64,000 bases of DNA, from the NCBI GenBank assembly GCA_028277405.1, contig JANQGH010000093.1, positions 1 through 64,000 of the forward strand. Reading direction: 5' to 3'. Made by a program: the position numbers and the translations under genes. Positions within the stretch are counted from its first letter, which is position 1; the number at the start of each line of letters is the position of its first letter. Shown here in pieces: positions 63,874 to 64,000 of the stretch. The DNA is from Alphaproteobacteria bacterium. GTDB lineage: Bacteria; Pseudomonadota; Alphaproteobacteria; DSM-16000; Inquilinaceae. Under the pieces are notes generated by a model. It ran no database searches and was not told where the DNA came from. It saw only the letters and a program-made list of their open reading frames with translations.

Positions 63874-64000
63874 ACTTGATTCACCGGCATTTTGCTCGCG
63901 AAAGGCCAAATGCTTCCAACTGTCATCTGACCCGACTGTTGTCATGGCGTTTGGCGGCATGCGGGAGGCTGCTATCTGGAACATACGGCAACAGTGGCCC

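Overview
The window is one 64 kb stretch of GC-rich chromosome, densely packed with genes. It is almost certainly from an alphaproteobacterium, probably a Rhodospirillales/Rhizobiales-like environmental heterotroph. The evidence is the very high GC at third codon positions, ATGA/GTGA/TGATG gene overlaps, a glutathione-dependent formaldehyde pair, many solute-binding-protein transporters, and vitamin B6 catabolic enzymes of the Mesorhizobium loti type. No rRNA, tRNA, CRISPR array or complete insertion sequence was recognised. Dominant themes are uptake (two complete and one dispersed Opp/Dpp-type ABC systems, one BMP-type ABC system, one TRAP system) and catabolism of nitrogen-containing small molecules.

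Layout. 1-5033: hydantoinase/oxoprolinase operon (HyuB, partial, then HyuA, a cysteine-less isochorismatase-fold protein and a flavoprotein). 5386-10324: ABC exporter, YaiI-like protein, a DUF427-adenylate cyclase fusion, a 306-bp MITE-like element and an NTF2-like protein. 10430-12830: a lower-GC islet with an XRE-ImmA/IrrE peptidase, an unknown partner and a DUF2188 protein. 13045-15057: YghU-type GST and two small lipoproteins. 15409-24728: complete Opp-type transporter, a HyuA-like protein and two tandem DUF917 proteins. 24743-25407: Doc-type toxin-antitoxin with its palindromic operator. 25527-29263: frmA, frmB and two orphan Opp-type permeases. 29272-36881 (minus): LacI regulator, MmgE/PrpD, Opp-type binding protein, AEC carrier, DUF1801, FAD oxidoreductase and SDR. 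37161-39491: GH31 glycosidase.

39538-55086 is the clearest biological unit: a vitamin B6 degradation locus. One operon (39672-46568) carries an Opp-type transporter plus a pyridoxine 4-oxidase-like GMC enzyme. The next (46654-49352) carries a class II aldolase-fold decarboxylase candidate, pyridoxamine-pyruvate transaminase and pyridoxal 4-dehydrogenase. Upstream of these two operons lie near-identical operators (TTCTCGC-N4-TGAGAA). The convergent operon (54957-49357) carries a BMP-family ABC transporter followed by 4-pyridoxolactonase. Together these should take pyridoxine, pyridoxamine and pyridoxal to 4-pyridoxic acid, with two candidate B6 importers.

55165-63853: an IclR regulator diverges from an operon with a gentisate-type bicupin dioxygenase, a homologue of the M. 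loti FHMPC dehydrogenase (a later B6 step), a His-rich LVIVD beta-propeller protein, RidA, a GST and a TRAP transporter. The flavin ring-opening oxygenase and the amidohydrolase of the known B6 pathway are absent from the window. The most interesting hypothesis is that this operon is an alternative, dioxygenase-based lower pathway for pyridine-carboxylate ring cleavage. All enzyme identifications rest on motif recognition and remembered homologues, with no database search.
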